Shown here piece by piece: positions 9,665-17,555 of a DNA stretch of 64,000 bases. The stretch lies in the NCBI RefSeq assembly GCF_052076145.1, contig NZ_CP197246.1, positions 6,510,001 through 6,574,000 of the forward strand, given 5' to 3'. The notes below the pieces were generated by a model that saw nothing but the letters and a program-made list of their open reading frames with translations, searched no databases and had not been told where the DNA came from. This stretch comes from Kitasatospora sp052076145 (GTDB lineage Bacteria; Actinomycetota; Actinomycetes; Streptomycetales; Streptomycetaceae). Each line of letters begins with the position of its first letter. Within the stretch, counting starts at the first letter, position 1. Position numbers and translations under genes: made by a program.

Positions 9665-10858
9665 GTGACCGAGCGCGTCGTACTCGCCTATTCGGGCGGT
9701 CTGGACACGTCCGTCTGCATCGGCTGGATCGCCGAGGAGACGGGCGCCGAGGTCATCGCCGTCGCCGTCGACGTCGGCCAGGGCGGCGAGGACCTGGACG
9801 CCATCCGTCAGCGCGCACTCGACTGCGGCGCCGTCGAGGCCGAGGTCGCGGACGCCCGTGACGAGTTCGCCGACGAGTACTGCCTCCCGGCGCTCAAGGC
9901 GAACGCCCTCTACCAGGGCCAGTACCCGCTGGTCTCGGCGCTGTCCCGCCCGGCGATCGTCAAGCACCTGGTCGCCGCCGCGAAGAAGCACGGCGCGACC
10001 ACCGTCGCCCACGGCTGCACCGGCAAGGGCAACGACCAGGTCCGCTTCGAGGTCGGCATCCAGTCGCTGGCCCCCGAGCTGAAGTGCATCGCCCCCGTCC
10101 GCGACTACGCGATGACCCGGGACAAGGCGATCGCCTTCGCCGAGGCGAAGAACCTCCCGATCGTGACCACCAAGAAGAACCCGTACTCGATCGACCAGAA
10201 CGTCTTCGGTCGCGCCGTCGAGACGGGCTTCCTGGAGGACATCTGGAACGCCCCGATCGAGGACGTCTACGAGTACACCCAGAACCCGGCCACCCCGCGT
10301 GAGGCCGACGAGGTCGTCATCACCTTCGAGGCCGGCGTGCCGGTCGCGATCGACGGCCGCAAGGTCACCATGCTCCAGGCCATCGAGGAGCTGAACAAGC
10401 GGGCCGGCGCCCAGGGCATCGGCCGCCTCGACATGGTCGAGGACCGGCTCGTCGGCATCAAGTCCCGCGAGATCTACGAGGCCCCCGGCGCGATCGCCCT
10501 GATCACCGCCCACCAGGCCCTGGAGAACGTCACCGTCGAGCGCGAGCTGGCCCGCTACAAGCGGCAGGTCGAGCAGCGTTGGGCCGAGCTGGTCTACGAC
10601 GGCCTCTGGTTCTCCCCGCTCAAGCGCGCCCTCGACGGCTTCATCGCCGAGGCCAACCAGAGCGTCACCGGCGACATCCGGATGGTCCTGCACGGCGGCC
10701 GCGCCGTCGTCAACGGCCGCAAGTCCGACCAGTCGCTGTACGACTTCAACCTGGCGACGTACGACACCGGCGACACCTTCGACCAGTCGATGTCCAAGGG
10801 CTTCATCGAGATCTTCGGCATGTCCTCGAAGATCGCCGCCCGCCGCGACCTCGCCTGA
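9665..10858 (+). CDS. argG: Argininosuccinate synthase
   Basis: 397 residues from the GTG at 9665, which has AAGGAGAAAG about five bases upstream. Condenses citrulline and aspartate with ATP hydrolysis. The N-terminal PP-loop motif LAYSGGLDTS is complete, and the family signature HGCTGKGNDQVRFE is present. It is transcribed separately from argCJBDR with its own ArgR-type sites. Followed by a strong hairpin terminator and then argH. Confidence 0.98.
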   Translation: MTERVVLAYSGGLDTSVCIGWIAEETGAEVIAVAVDVGQGGEDLDAIRQRALDCGAVEAEVADARDEFADEYCLPALKANALYQGQYPLVSALSRPAIVKHLVAAAKKHGATTVAHGCTGKGNDQVRFEVGIQSLAPELKCIAPVRDYAMTRDKAIAFAEAKNLPIVTTKKNPYSIDQNVFGRAVETGFLEDIWNAPIEDVYEYTQNPATPREADEVVITFEAGVPVAIDGRKVTMLQAIEELNKRAGAQGIGRLDMVEDRLVGIKSREIYEAPGAIALITAHQALENVTVERELARYKRQVEQRWAELVYDGLWFSPLKRALDGFIAEANQSVTGDIRMVLHGGRAVVNGRKSDQSLYDFNLATYDTGDTFDQSMSKGFIEIFGMSSKIAARRDLA

Positions 10859-10874
10859 GCCGCACCCTCTCACC

Positions 10875-10908
10875 GAGCCCCGGCCGTACCCCCCGACGGC
10901 CGGGGCTC
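10875..10908 (+). terminator. GC-rich hairpin after argG
   Basis: Perfect 13-bp arms GAGCCCCGGCCGT and ACGGCCGGGGCTC around an 8-base C-rich loop, 17 bases after the argG stop. No U-tract, as is common in actinobacteria. It may attenuate rather than fully separate argG from argH. Confidence 0.7.
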
Positions 10909-10940
10909 ACCCCCACCCACCTCGTAAAGGAGCCCACGCG

Positions 10941-12365
10941 ATGCCGAACGACCAGAATGCAGACGTCCGCCTCTGGGGCGCGCGCTTCGCCGACGGCCCC
11001 TCCGAGGCGCTGGCCAAGCTCTCCGCCTCCGTGCACTTCGACTGGCGGCTCGCGCCGTACGACATCGCCGGCTCCAAGGCGCACGCCCGCGTGCTGCACA
11101 AGGCCGGGCTGCTGAGCGTGGACGAGCTGACCGGCATGCTCGGCGGGCTCGACCAGCTGCTCGCGGACGTCGAGGCCGGCACCTTCACCGGCACCGTCGC
11201 GGACGAGGACGTGCACACCGCCCTGGAGCGCGGCCTGCTGGAGCGGCTCGGCGCCGACCTCGGTGGCAAGCTCCGGGCCGGGCGCTCGCGCAACGACCAG
11301 ATCGCCACGCTGTTCCGGATGTACCTGCGGGACCACGCGAAGATCATCGGCGGCCTGCTGCTGGACCTCCAGCACGCCCTGGTCGGCCTCGCCGAGGCCC
11401 ACCCCGACACCGCCATGCCGGGCCGCACGCACCTCCAGCACGCCCAGCCGGTGCTCTTCGCCCACCACGTCCTCGCCCACGTGCAGGCCATCGGCCGGGA
11501 CGCCGAGCGGCTGCGCCAGTGGGACACCCGCACCGCCGTCAGCCCGTACGGCTCCGGCGCGCTGGCCGGCTCCTCGCTCGGGCTCGACCCGGAGGCCGTG
11601 GCCGCCGAGCTCGGCTTCGAGCGGGGCTCGGTCGGCAACTCCATCGACGGCACGGCCTCGCGCGACTTCGTCGCCGAGTTCGCCTTCGTGACGGCGATGA
11701 TCGGGATCAACCTCTCCCGGATCGCCGAGGAGGTGATCATCTGGAACACCAAGGAGTTCGGCTTCATCACGCTGCACGACGCCTTCTCCACCGGCTCCTC
11801 GATCATGCCGCAGAAGAAGAACCCGGACATCGCCGAGCTGGCCCGGGGCAAGTCCGGCCGCCTGATCGGCAACCTGACCGGCCTGCTCGCCACCCTGAAG
11901 GCCCTCCCGCTCGCGTACAACCGCGACCTCCAGGAGGACAAGGAGCCGGTCTTCGACTCCTGCGACACCCTCGAAGTCCTGCTGCCCGCCTTCACCGGCA
12001 TGATGGCCACCCTCACCGTCCACCGCGAGCGGCTGGAGGAGCTGGCCCCGGCGGGCTTCTCGCTCGCCACCGACATCGCCGAGTGGCTGGTCAAGCAGGG
12101 CGTGCCGTTCCGCGTCGCCCACGAGGTCGCGGGTGCCTGCGTCAAGGTCTGCGAGGGTCAGGGCATCGAGCTCTCCGACCTGACGGACGAGCAGTTCGCC
12201 GGGATCTCGACGCACCTCACCCCCGAGGTCCGCTCCGTGCTCAGCGTCCACGGCGCCATCGCCTCCCGCAACGGCCGGGGCGGCACCGCCCCCTCCGCCG
12301 TCGCCGTCCAGCTCGCCGAGCTGAAGACCGACCTCGCCACCCAGCAGGAGTGGCTCCAGGGCTGA
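10941..12365 (+). CDS. argH: Argininosuccinate lyase
   Basis: 474 residues. Splits argininosuccinate into arginine and fumarate, the last pathway step. The fumarase/aspartase superfamily signature GSSIMPQKKNPD lies at about residues 286-297, with the catalytic Ser in this loop. Other conserved segments are AGRSRNDQI and GRTHLQHAQP. ATG at 10941 is preceded by AAAGGAG. Its own promoter is not evident in the 82 bases after argG, so read-through past the hairpin is likely. Confidence 0.98.
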   Translation: MPNDQNADVRLWGARFADGPSEALAKLSASVHFDWRLAPYDIAGSKAHARVLHKAGLLSVDELTGMLGGLDQLLADVEAGTFTGTVADEDVHTALERGLLERLGADLGGKLRAGRSRNDQIATLFRMYLRDHAKIIGGLLLDLQHALVGLAEAHPDTAMPGRTHLQHAQPVLFAHHVLAHVQAIGRDAERLRQWDTRTAVSPYGSGALAGSSLGLDPEAVAAELGFERGSVGNSIDGTASRDFVAEFAFVTAMIGINLSRIAEEVIIWNTKEFGFITLHDAFSTGSSIMPQKKNPDIAELARGKSGRLIGNLTGLLATLKALPLAYNRDLQEDKEPVFDSCDTLEVLLPAFTGMMATLTVHRERLEELAPAGFSLATDIAEWLVKQGVPFRVAHEVAGACVKVCEGQGIELSDLTDEQFAGISTHLTPEVRSVLSVHGAIASRNGRGGTAPSAVAVQLAELKTDLATQQEWLQG

Positions 12366-12388
12366 GAGCCGCATCAGGGGCGCGGCAG

Positions 12389-12416
12389 GGGCGCGGCAGG
12401 GTCACCTGCCGCGCCC
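12389..12416 (+). terminator. Hairpin terminator after argH
   Basis: Perfect 12-bp arms GGGCGCGGCAGG and CCTGCCGCGCCC with a GTCA tetraloop, 23 bases after the argH stop. Confidence 0.75.
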
Positions 12417-12434
12417 TCGCTCGTTCGTAGACGT

Positions 12435-12695
12435 GTGTACCCCGTCACCCGTACGGCCGCCGCCCCCTCCGCCGAGGACGAAGCCCTCGCCGCCGAGCGC
12501 CGACACGCCGTCAGGACCGCCCTCGCCCGGCTGCCCGGACGCTGTCCGGAGCTGCTCACCGCCCTGGCCGAGTCACCCGAACTGACCTACCACCAACTGG
12601 CCGCCCGGCTCGGCATCCCCCGGGGCAGCATCGGCCCGACCCGCTCGCGCTGTCTCGCCTGCCTGCGGGCCCTGCTGCGCAGCCACCAGCCCTGA
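12435..12695 (+). CDS. Small sigma-70 region 4-like protein (sigma fragment)
   Basis: 86 residues from the GTG at 12435. Residues 20-86 match the helix-turn-helix of sigma factor region 4: LARLPGRCPELLTALAESPELTYHQLAARLGIPRGSIGPTRSRCLACLR, including the IPRGSIGPTRSRCL recognition-helix pattern seen in ECF sigma factors. Region 2, needed for core polymerase and -10 recognition, is absent. It is therefore a stand-alone DNA-binding domain or a remnant of an ECF gene. No good ribosome binding site is seen before the GTG. It follows the argH terminator by 18 bases. Confidence 0.6.
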   Translation: MYPVTRTAAAPSAEDEALAAERRHAVRTALARLPGRCPELLTALAESPELTYHQLAARLGIPRGSIGPTRSRCLACLRALLRSHQP

Positions 12696-12783
12696 TCGGC
12701 CGACCTGGCGGAGCCGGAGTGACGCTCACCACGAAGAGGTTGAGAGCAGGCAGCGCGGGGGTAGAGCGCTGGCTAACGTCCCC

Positions 12784-12811
12784 TTGACGATGGCCTGGGC
12801 GGCCGGATACT
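12784..12811 (+). promoter_or_regulatory. Putative promoter for the acetyltransferase at 12969
   Basis: TTGACG (12784-12789) and GATACT (12806-12811), separated by 16 bases, in the 273-bp gap before the gene. The -35 is good; the -10 is only a partial match. Confidence 0.35.
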
Positions 12812-12968
12812 GAGCGTAAGCGCAGCTCCGGCCCCGGTGACCGCCGAGGGTACGTTGCTGCGTTGCTCCCGGTCAGGGCCGATCCCCGGCCGGGCACACC
12901 TTCGGCAGGGCAACCGGTGCGGACCCTCAGACGCGCACCGGTGACTAAGCGATGGGGAGGCCCCGCAC

Positions 12969-13469
12969 ATGGGCATGAGCGTGATCATCTCGGTGGCGAA
13001 CGAGGAGGACGCGGAGCAGATCCTCAAGCTCCAGTACCTCGGCTACCAGAGCGAGGCCGAGCTGTACGGGGACTGGGCGATCGAGCCGCTGACCCAGACC
13101 CTGGAGAGCCTCCGGGACGAGTTGGCGGCCCGGCACGTGCTGGTCGCCCGGCTCGGCGACGAAGTGGTCGGCACCGTCCGGGGCCACGTCGAGGAGGACG
13201 GCACCGCGCGGATCGGCCGCCTGGTGGTCCACCCCCGGATGCAGCGCCACGGCCTCGGCGGCCGCCTGCTGGACGCCGTCGAGCGGCAGCTGCTCTCCGA
13301 GGCCGACGTGGCGTCGTTCGAGCTCTTCACCGGCCACCGCAGCCTCGGCAACCTCCGCCTCTACGCCCGCCACGGCTACCAGCAGTCCGCCGTCCGCGAG
13401 GTGAGCCGCCGCCTGAGCATCGTCACCCTGGCCAAGCCCGTCCACGTGCCGCTCGCAGCCACCGCCTGA
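12969..13469 (+). CDS. GNAT-family N-acetyltransferase
   Basis: 166 residues. Single GNAT domain: IGRLVVHPRMQRHGLGGRLLDAVE carries the acetyl-CoA pyrophosphate loop (Q/R-x-x-G-x-G) at about residues 78-102, followed by SFELFTGHRSLGNLRLYARHGY, the usual strand-helix near the C-terminus. N-terminal SVANEEDAEQILKLQYLGYQSEAELYGDW resembles acetyltransferases of unknown substrate. ATG at 12969 follows GGGGAGG; an ATG at 12975 is also possible. Followed by a strong hairpin. Confidence 0.88.
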   Translation: MGMSVIISVANEEDAEQILKLQYLGYQSEAELYGDWAIEPLTQTLESLRDELAARHVLVARLGDEVVGTVRGHVEEDGTARIGRLVVHPRMQRHGLGGRLLDAVERQLLSEADVASFELFTGHRSLGNLRLYARHGYQQSAVREVSRRLSIVTLAKPVHVPLAATA

Positions 13470-13475
13470 TCCGCC

Positions 13476-13502
13476 GCCCAGGGGCGTGCCGCGCCCCTGG
13501 GC
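13476..13502 (+). terminator. Hairpin terminator
   Basis: Perfect 11-bp arms GCCCAGGGGCG and CGCCCCTGGGC with a 5-base loop, immediately after the acetyltransferase stop. Confidence 0.75.
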
Positions 13503-13562
13503 AGGTAAGAACCCTTGCGGCGCCTGCATGGTGTCCGCATTCCGGACACTCGGTCCTGCTGA

Positions 13563-13592
13563 TTGGGACCGTGTACGGACGTCTGCTTAACT
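13563..13592 (+). promoter_or_regulatory. Putative promoter of the metNIQ leader
   Basis: TTGGGA (13563-13568) and TTAACT (13587-13592) with an 18-base spacer. The A of the leader ATG at 13600 lies seven bases after the -10, the normal distance to a transcription start, so the transcript could begin at the start codon. Inferred from position and motif match only. Confidence 0.5.
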
Positions 13593-13599
13593 TGCACTC

Positions 13600-13686
13600 A
13601 TGACTGCGACGACGAGATGCACCCCCACCGGCACCACGCCGGCAGCCGGGCTCTGCATGTGCCGTTGTCGAATGTGTCACTGCTGA
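13600..13686 (+). CDS. Polycysteine leader peptide upstream of metNIQ
   Basis: A 28-residue ORF, ATG 13600 to TGA 13686. It ends in CMCRCRMCHC, five of the last ten residues being Cys, plus one Cys at position 7 and two Met in the run. It has no ribosome binding site and starts where transcription is predicted to begin, so it is probably leaderless. Leaderless polycysteine short ORFs acting as cysteine-responsive attenuators are known before sulfur genes in mycobacteria. Here it precedes a methionine ABC transporter by 257 bases. Stalling on Cys codons when charged tRNA-Cys is low would be the expected signal. Function is inferred from composition and position. Confidence 0.65.
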   Translation: MTATTRCTPTGTTPAAGLCMCRCRMCHC

Positions 13687-13896
13687 GGGCCCACCAGGCA
13701 GAGCCAGGCTCCCCTCCTCGCGCCCCGAAGCGAGCACTCGCGCCCACTCCGGCGCCATCCCCCACCCCGCGTCGTCCCTGACGACACGTAAGGGCCATGC
13801 CCACGCGCATCCCCGCCGCCCAGCGGCGACGATCAAGTGGTGGCAGGAGCCCGACCCCCCTTCACAGGCATGCCCGGCATGCCGCTGACCGCCTAC

Positions 13897-13912
13897 CGGT
13901 GCGGCGGCACCG
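13897..13912 (+). promoter_or_regulatory. Hairpin before metN start
   Basis: CGGTGC/GCACCG with a GGCG tetraloop, ending 31 bases before the metN GTG. A palindromic direct repeat GGCATGCC x2 lies just upstream (13867-13883). These are candidates for attenuator or start-site-occluding structures controlled by the polycysteine leader. The rest of 13687-13943 shows no other gene. Confidence 0.35.
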
Positions 13913-13943
13913 CGCCGTCCGCCCCCGACCATCGGAAGCAGCT

Positions 13944-14966
13944 GTGATCACCACCAAGGACCTGACGAAGGTCTACCGCTCCCGGGGCCGTGAGGTCACC
14001 GCCCTCGCCGGCGTCGACCTGCACGTCCGCGAGGGCGAGGTCTACGGCGTCGTCGGCACCAGCGGCGCCGGCAAGAGCACCCTCATCCGCTGCGTGAACA
14101 TGCTGGAGCGCCCCAGCTCCGGCACCGTCACCGTGGACGGGGTCGAACTCAGCGCACTCCCGGGCCGCGAGCACCGCGCCGGACGCGAACTGCGCGAGGC
14201 CCGCCGCCGGATCGGCATGGTCTTCCAGCACTTCAACCTGCTCTCCTCCCGCACCGTCCAGGAGAACGTCGAACTGCCGCTGGAGATCACCGGCCTCGAC
14301 CGCACCCAGCGCCGCCGCAAGGCCGCCGAACTGCTGGAGCTGGTCGGCCTCGCCGACAAGGCCCGCAGCTACCCGAGCCAGCTCTCCGGCGGCCAGAAGC
14401 AGCGCGTCGGCATCGCCCGCGCCCTCTCCGGCGACCCCAAGGTGCTGCTCTCCGACGAGGCGACCTCCGCCCTCGACCCCGAGACCACCCGGTCGATCCT
14501 CGCCCTGCTGCGCCGCCTCAACCAGCAGCTCGGCCTCACCGTGCTGCTGATCACCCATGAGATGGACGTCATCAAGACCGTCTGCGACTCCGCCGCCCTG
14601 ATGCGCGGCGGCAAGGTCGTCGAGGCGGGCCGGCTGACCGACCTGCTCGCCACCGAGGGCTCGCTGCTCGCCCGCGAGCTCTTCCCGCTCGGCGAGTTCG
14701 GCCAGGGCCACCCCGGCAACACCGTCCTGGAGATCACCTTCCAGGGCGACAGCTCGGCCCAGCCGTTCGTCTCCCAGCTGGCCCGGACCTACCAGATCGA
14801 CATCAACATCCTCGGCGCGGCCGTCGAGACCGTCTCCGGCCGGATGGTCGGCCGGATGCGGGTCGAACTGCCCGGCGCCCAGATGGACAACGTGGTGCCG
14901 ATCGGCTTCCTGCGCGAGCAGGGCCTCCAGGTGGACGTACTGAACGCGGACGGAGCCCTCGCATGA
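13944..14966 (+). CDS. metN: Methionine ABC transporter ATP-binding protein
   Basis: 340 residues from the GTG at 13944 (GGAAG seven bases upstream); longer frames run into the leader region. ATPase of the D/L-methionine uptake system. Walker A GTSGAGKSTL, signature LSGGQKQRVGIARAL and Walker B VLLSDEATSALDPE are intact; the H-loop is LLITHEMD. Residues about 261-340 form the C-terminal NIL domain, which in this family binds methionine and inhibits transport. Overlaps metI by four bases. Confidence 0.96.
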   Translation: MITTKDLTKVYRSRGREVTALAGVDLHVREGEVYGVVGTSGAGKSTLIRCVNMLERPSSGTVTVDGVELSALPGREHRAGRELREARRRIGMVFQHFNLLSSRTVQENVELPLEITGLDRTQRRRKAAELLELVGLADKARSYPSQLSGGQKQRVGIARALSGDPKVLLSDEATSALDPETTRSILALLRRLNQQLGLTVLLITHEMDVIKTVCDSAALMRGGKVVEAGRLTDLLATEGSLLARELFPLGEFGQGHPGNTVLEITFQGDSSAQPFVSQLARTYQIDINILGAAVETVSGRMVGRMRVELPGAQMDNVVPIGFLREQGLQVDVLNADGALA

Positions 14967-15700
14967 CCTGGGACGAGATGTGGGCGCTGATGCAGCCCGC
15001 CACGGTCGAGACCTTCCAGATGGTCGGCGTCGCGACCCTCGCCACCATCGTGCTCGGGCTGCCGCTCGGCCTGCTGCTGGTGCTCACCGACAAGGGCGGC
15101 GCACTCCAGAACGTCCCGGTGAACCGCGTCGTCGGCACCGTCGTCAACGTCGGCCGCTCGCTGCCGTTCGTGATCCTGATGGTCGCCCTCCAGACCTTCA
15201 CCCGGAGCCTGGTCGGCACCACCATCGGCTGGCAGGCCGCCAGCGTGCCGCTCGCCATCGGCGCCATCCCGTTCTTCGCCCGGCTGGTCGAGACCGCCGT
15301 CCGCGAGGTCGACGGCGGCCTGCTGGAGGCCGTCCACGCGATGGGCGGCGGCACCTGGACGGCAGTCCGCAAGGTGCTGCTCCCCGAGTCGCTGCCCGCC
15401 CTGGTCTCCTCCGTCACCACCACCGTCATCGCCCTGATCGGCTTCTCCGCGATGGCCGGCACCGTCGGCGGCGGCGGCCTCGGCACCCTCGCCGTCAACT
15501 ACGGCTACCAGCGCTTCGAGACCGGCTTCATGTGGGTCATCGTCGCCGAACTCGTCGTCATCGTGATGGTCATCCAGCTGATCGGCGACACCGCCGTCCG
15601 CCGCCTCACCGACCGGGGCCACTCCGGCGGCACCACCCGGCTGCTGCGCTCCCGCCGCGCCGCACCGGCCGCCGACGAGCAGCTCACCTCCACCCACTGA
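14963..15700 (+). CDS. metI: Methionine ABC transporter permease
   Basis: 245 residues, about five membrane helices. The EAA coupling loop is visible as EAVHAMGGGTWTAVRKVLLPESLPALVSS at about residues 122-150; it docks with MetN. Starts in an ATGA overlap with metN. Forms the MetNI2 membrane complex that receives substrate from MetQ. Confidence 0.95.
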   Translation: MTWDEMWALMQPATVETFQMVGVATLATIVLGLPLGLLLVLTDKGGALQNVPVNRVVGTVVNVGRSLPFVILMVALQTFTRSLVGTTIGWQAASVPLAIGAIPFFARLVETAVREVDGGLLEAVHAMGGGTWTAVRKVLLPESLPALVSSVTTTVIALIGFSAMAGTVGGGGLGTLAVNYGYQRFETGFMWVIVAELVVIVMVIQLIGDTAVRRLTDRGHSGGTTRLLRSRRAAPAADEQLTSTH

Positions 15701-15705
15701 CCACG

Positions 15706-15731
15706 CCGCCCGCCCGCACCCCGGCGGGCGG
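15706..15731 (+). terminator. Intra-operon hairpin between metI and metQ
   Basis: Perfect 9-bp arms CCGCCCGCC/GGCGGGCGG with an 8-base loop, 53 bases before metQ. It may tune the ratio of permease to binding protein by partial termination or mRNA processing. Confidence 0.5.
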
Positions 15732-15783
15732 TGAGACCGGGGCCCCGAACCCGAGGCCCGTTCCACGCAGAAAGGCACTTTTC

Positions 15784-16614
15784 GTGCGTAACGCTCTGAA
15801 GTCCACCAGCGTCCTCCTCACCGCCGGTCTCGCCCTGACCCTCACGGCCTGCGGCAGCAGCGGCTCCTCGTCCTCGGGCTCTTCCGCCGACGCGCCGCTG
15901 ACCGTCATCGCCAGCCCGACCCCGCACGCCCAGATCCTGGACTACGTCCAGAAGAACCTGGCCGACAAGGCGGGCCTCAAGCTCAACGTGAAGGTCGTCA
16001 CCGACTACGTGACCCCCAACACGGCCGTCCAGGACGGCTCGGCGGACGCCAACTACTTCCAGCACGTCCCGTACCTGGAGGACTTCAACAAGAAGCACGG
16101 CACCGACATCGTCTCCGTCGAGACGGTGCACCTGGAGCCGCTGGGCCTCTACTCCAAGAAGGTCAAGAACGCCGGCGAGCTCGCCGCCGGCGCCACCGTG
16201 GGCATCCCCAACGACGCCACCAACGAGGGGCGGGCGCTCAAGCTGCTCGCCGACAACAACGTCATCACCCTCAAGTCCGGCGTCGGCACCGCCGCCACCC
16301 CGGCGGACGTCACCGGCAACCCGAAGAACCTGAAGTGGAAGGAGCTGGACGCCGCCCAGCTGCCCCGCTCGCTCGCCGACCTCGACGCCGCCGTCATCAA
16401 CGGCAACTACGCGCTCGACTCCGGCCTCAAGCCCGCCACCGACGCGATCCTGCTGGAGAAGGCCGCGGGCAACCCGTACGCCAACATCCTCGCCGTCAAG
16501 AAGGGCAAGGAGAACGACCCGCGGGTGCAGAAGCTCGCCCAGCTGCTGCACTCCGCCGAGGTCAAGAACTACATCGACACCACCTTCAAGGGCTCGGTCG
16601 TCGCCGCGTTCTGA
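15784..16614 (+). CDS. metQ: Methionine ABC transporter substrate-binding lipoprotein
   Basis: 276 residues from the GTG at 15784 (AGAAAGG upstream). Lipoprotein signal with lipobox LTLTAC, lipidated Cys at residue 23, then a Ser/Gly linker. The mature part is the NLPA/MetQ fold: PLTVIASPTPHAQILDYV, DGSADANYFQHVPYLEDFN, VGIPNDATNEGRALKLL and AAVINGNYALDSGL are family segments. Captures methionine outside the membrane for MetNI. Confidence 0.96.
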   Translation: MRNALKSTSVLLTAGLALTLTACGSSGSSSSGSSADAPLTVIASPTPHAQILDYVQKNLADKAGLKLNVKVVTDYVTPNTAVQDGSADANYFQHVPYLEDFNKKHGTDIVSVETVHLEPLGLYSKKVKNAGELAAGATVGIPNDATNEGRALKLLADNNVITLKSGVGTAATPADVTGNPKNLKWKELDAAQLPRSLADLDAAVINGNYALDSGLKPATDAILLEKAAGNPYANILAVKKGKENDPRVQKLAQLLHSAEVKNYIDTTFKGSVVAAF

Positions 16615-16632
16615 CGGACCGTACAGCACTCC

Positions 16633-16669
16633 GACCGGGCCCCCGCCGCAGCACCGCGAGGGCCCGGTC
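16633..16669 (+). terminator. Terminator of metNIQ
   Basis: Perfect 10-bp arms GACCGGGCCC/GGGCCCGGTC with a 17-base loop, 18 bases after metQ. Confidence 0.75.
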
Positions 16670-16813
16670 AGGCAGTATGCACGAGGCGCGGCACGCGGGA
16701 GGGGCTTCCGAGGTGCCGCCGCCGGACCTGCCGGGCTCCCTTCGGATAGGCTGACGCGTCCGAGAACGGGTGGGGCCGTACGGTGTGTCCACGACCCGGC
16801 GAGGAGAGACGGC

Positions 16814-17440
16814 ATGCCAGCGAGCTTCCCCGAGACCGCCATCAGCACCGAGAGGCTGCTGCTGCGCCCCCTTGAGGTCGACGACGCCTCCAGCCTGACC
16901 GCCATGATGGCCGACGAGCTGGTGCACACCTGGACGGCGATCCCGCAGCCCTTCACCGAGGCGCACGCCGTCGAATGGGCCCGCCTCCTCGCGCCCGCCC
17001 GCCGCATACAGGGGCGAGGAATCGTTTTCGCCGTCACCGAGCACCTCACCCAGCGCGTGGTCGGCGTCGTCGAGCTCCGCGGCACCGACTGGCGCCTGCT
17101 CTCCACCGAGGTCGTCTTCATCACCGCCCCCTGGGCCCGTGGCGAGGGCTACGCCCCCGAGGCCGTGCTCGGCGTCGCCCAGTGGCTCTTCGAGGACCGC
17201 GGCTTCCTCCGCCTGGAGATGCGGACGGCGGCGGGCAACACCGCCGGCCAGCAGGTCGCCCAGAAGGTCGGCTCGATCAGCGAGGGCGTGCTGCGCAGCG
17301 CCTGGATAGTCCGGGGAAGCGAGTGGGGCCAGGCCGGCGAGGAGAGCCGCAGCGACCTCATCCTCTGGAGCCTCCTCCCCGAGGACCTCGAATCCCCCCA
17401 CGCCTTCTCCCACGGCGGGGAAGCCGCGCACACCTGGTGA
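16814..17440 (+). CDS. RimJ/RimL-type GNAT acetyltransferase
   Basis: 208 residues. N-terminal ISTERLLLRPLEVDDASSL is the standard opening of RimJ/RimL acetyltransferases. The acetyl-CoA region is TEVVFITAPWARGEGYAPEAVLGVAQWLFEDRGF, followed by RLEMRTAAGNTAGQQVAQKVGSISEGVLRSAW, where the usual N..S..V..K.GF.. pattern is recognisable but variant. ATG 16814 is preceded by GAGGAGAGA. It lies alone between the met operon and cobL; substrate unknown. Confidence 0.88.
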   Translation: MPASFPETAISTERLLLRPLEVDDASSLTAMMADELVHTWTAIPQPFTEAHAVEWARLLAPARRIQGRGIVFAVTEHLTQRVVGVVELRGTDWRLLSTEVVFITAPWARGEGYAPEAVLGVAQWLFEDRGFLRLEMRTAAGNTAGQQVAQKVGSISEGVLRSAWIVRGSEWGQAGEESRSDLILWSLLPEDLESPHAFSHGGEAAHTW

Positions 17441-17505
17441 AGCGTTGCCCCTGGGAGCGCACACCTGTGCGGCGCTGCGGCGCCTGCCGGGCTGCACCAG
17501 GTAGC

Positions 17506-17536
17506 CTCTGCACCTGACGTGTCGTGGGGTGCAGAG
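17506..17536 (+). promoter_or_regulatory. 5'-leader hairpin before cobL
   Basis: Perfect 9-bp arms CTCTGCACC/GGTGCAGAG with a 13-base loop, ending 19 bases before the cobL ATG and just ahead of GAGGAGAG. Possible mRNA element or operator; it does not resemble a cobalamin riboswitch. Confidence 0.4.
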
Positions 17537-17555
17537 CCGAGGAGAGCAGCGGTAG

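Noticed and set aside
13563..13781. A 72-codon frame starting with TTG over the met leader region
   Set aside because: It overlaps the predicted promoter and is in a different frame from the Cys-rich leader; no ribosome site and no coding character.
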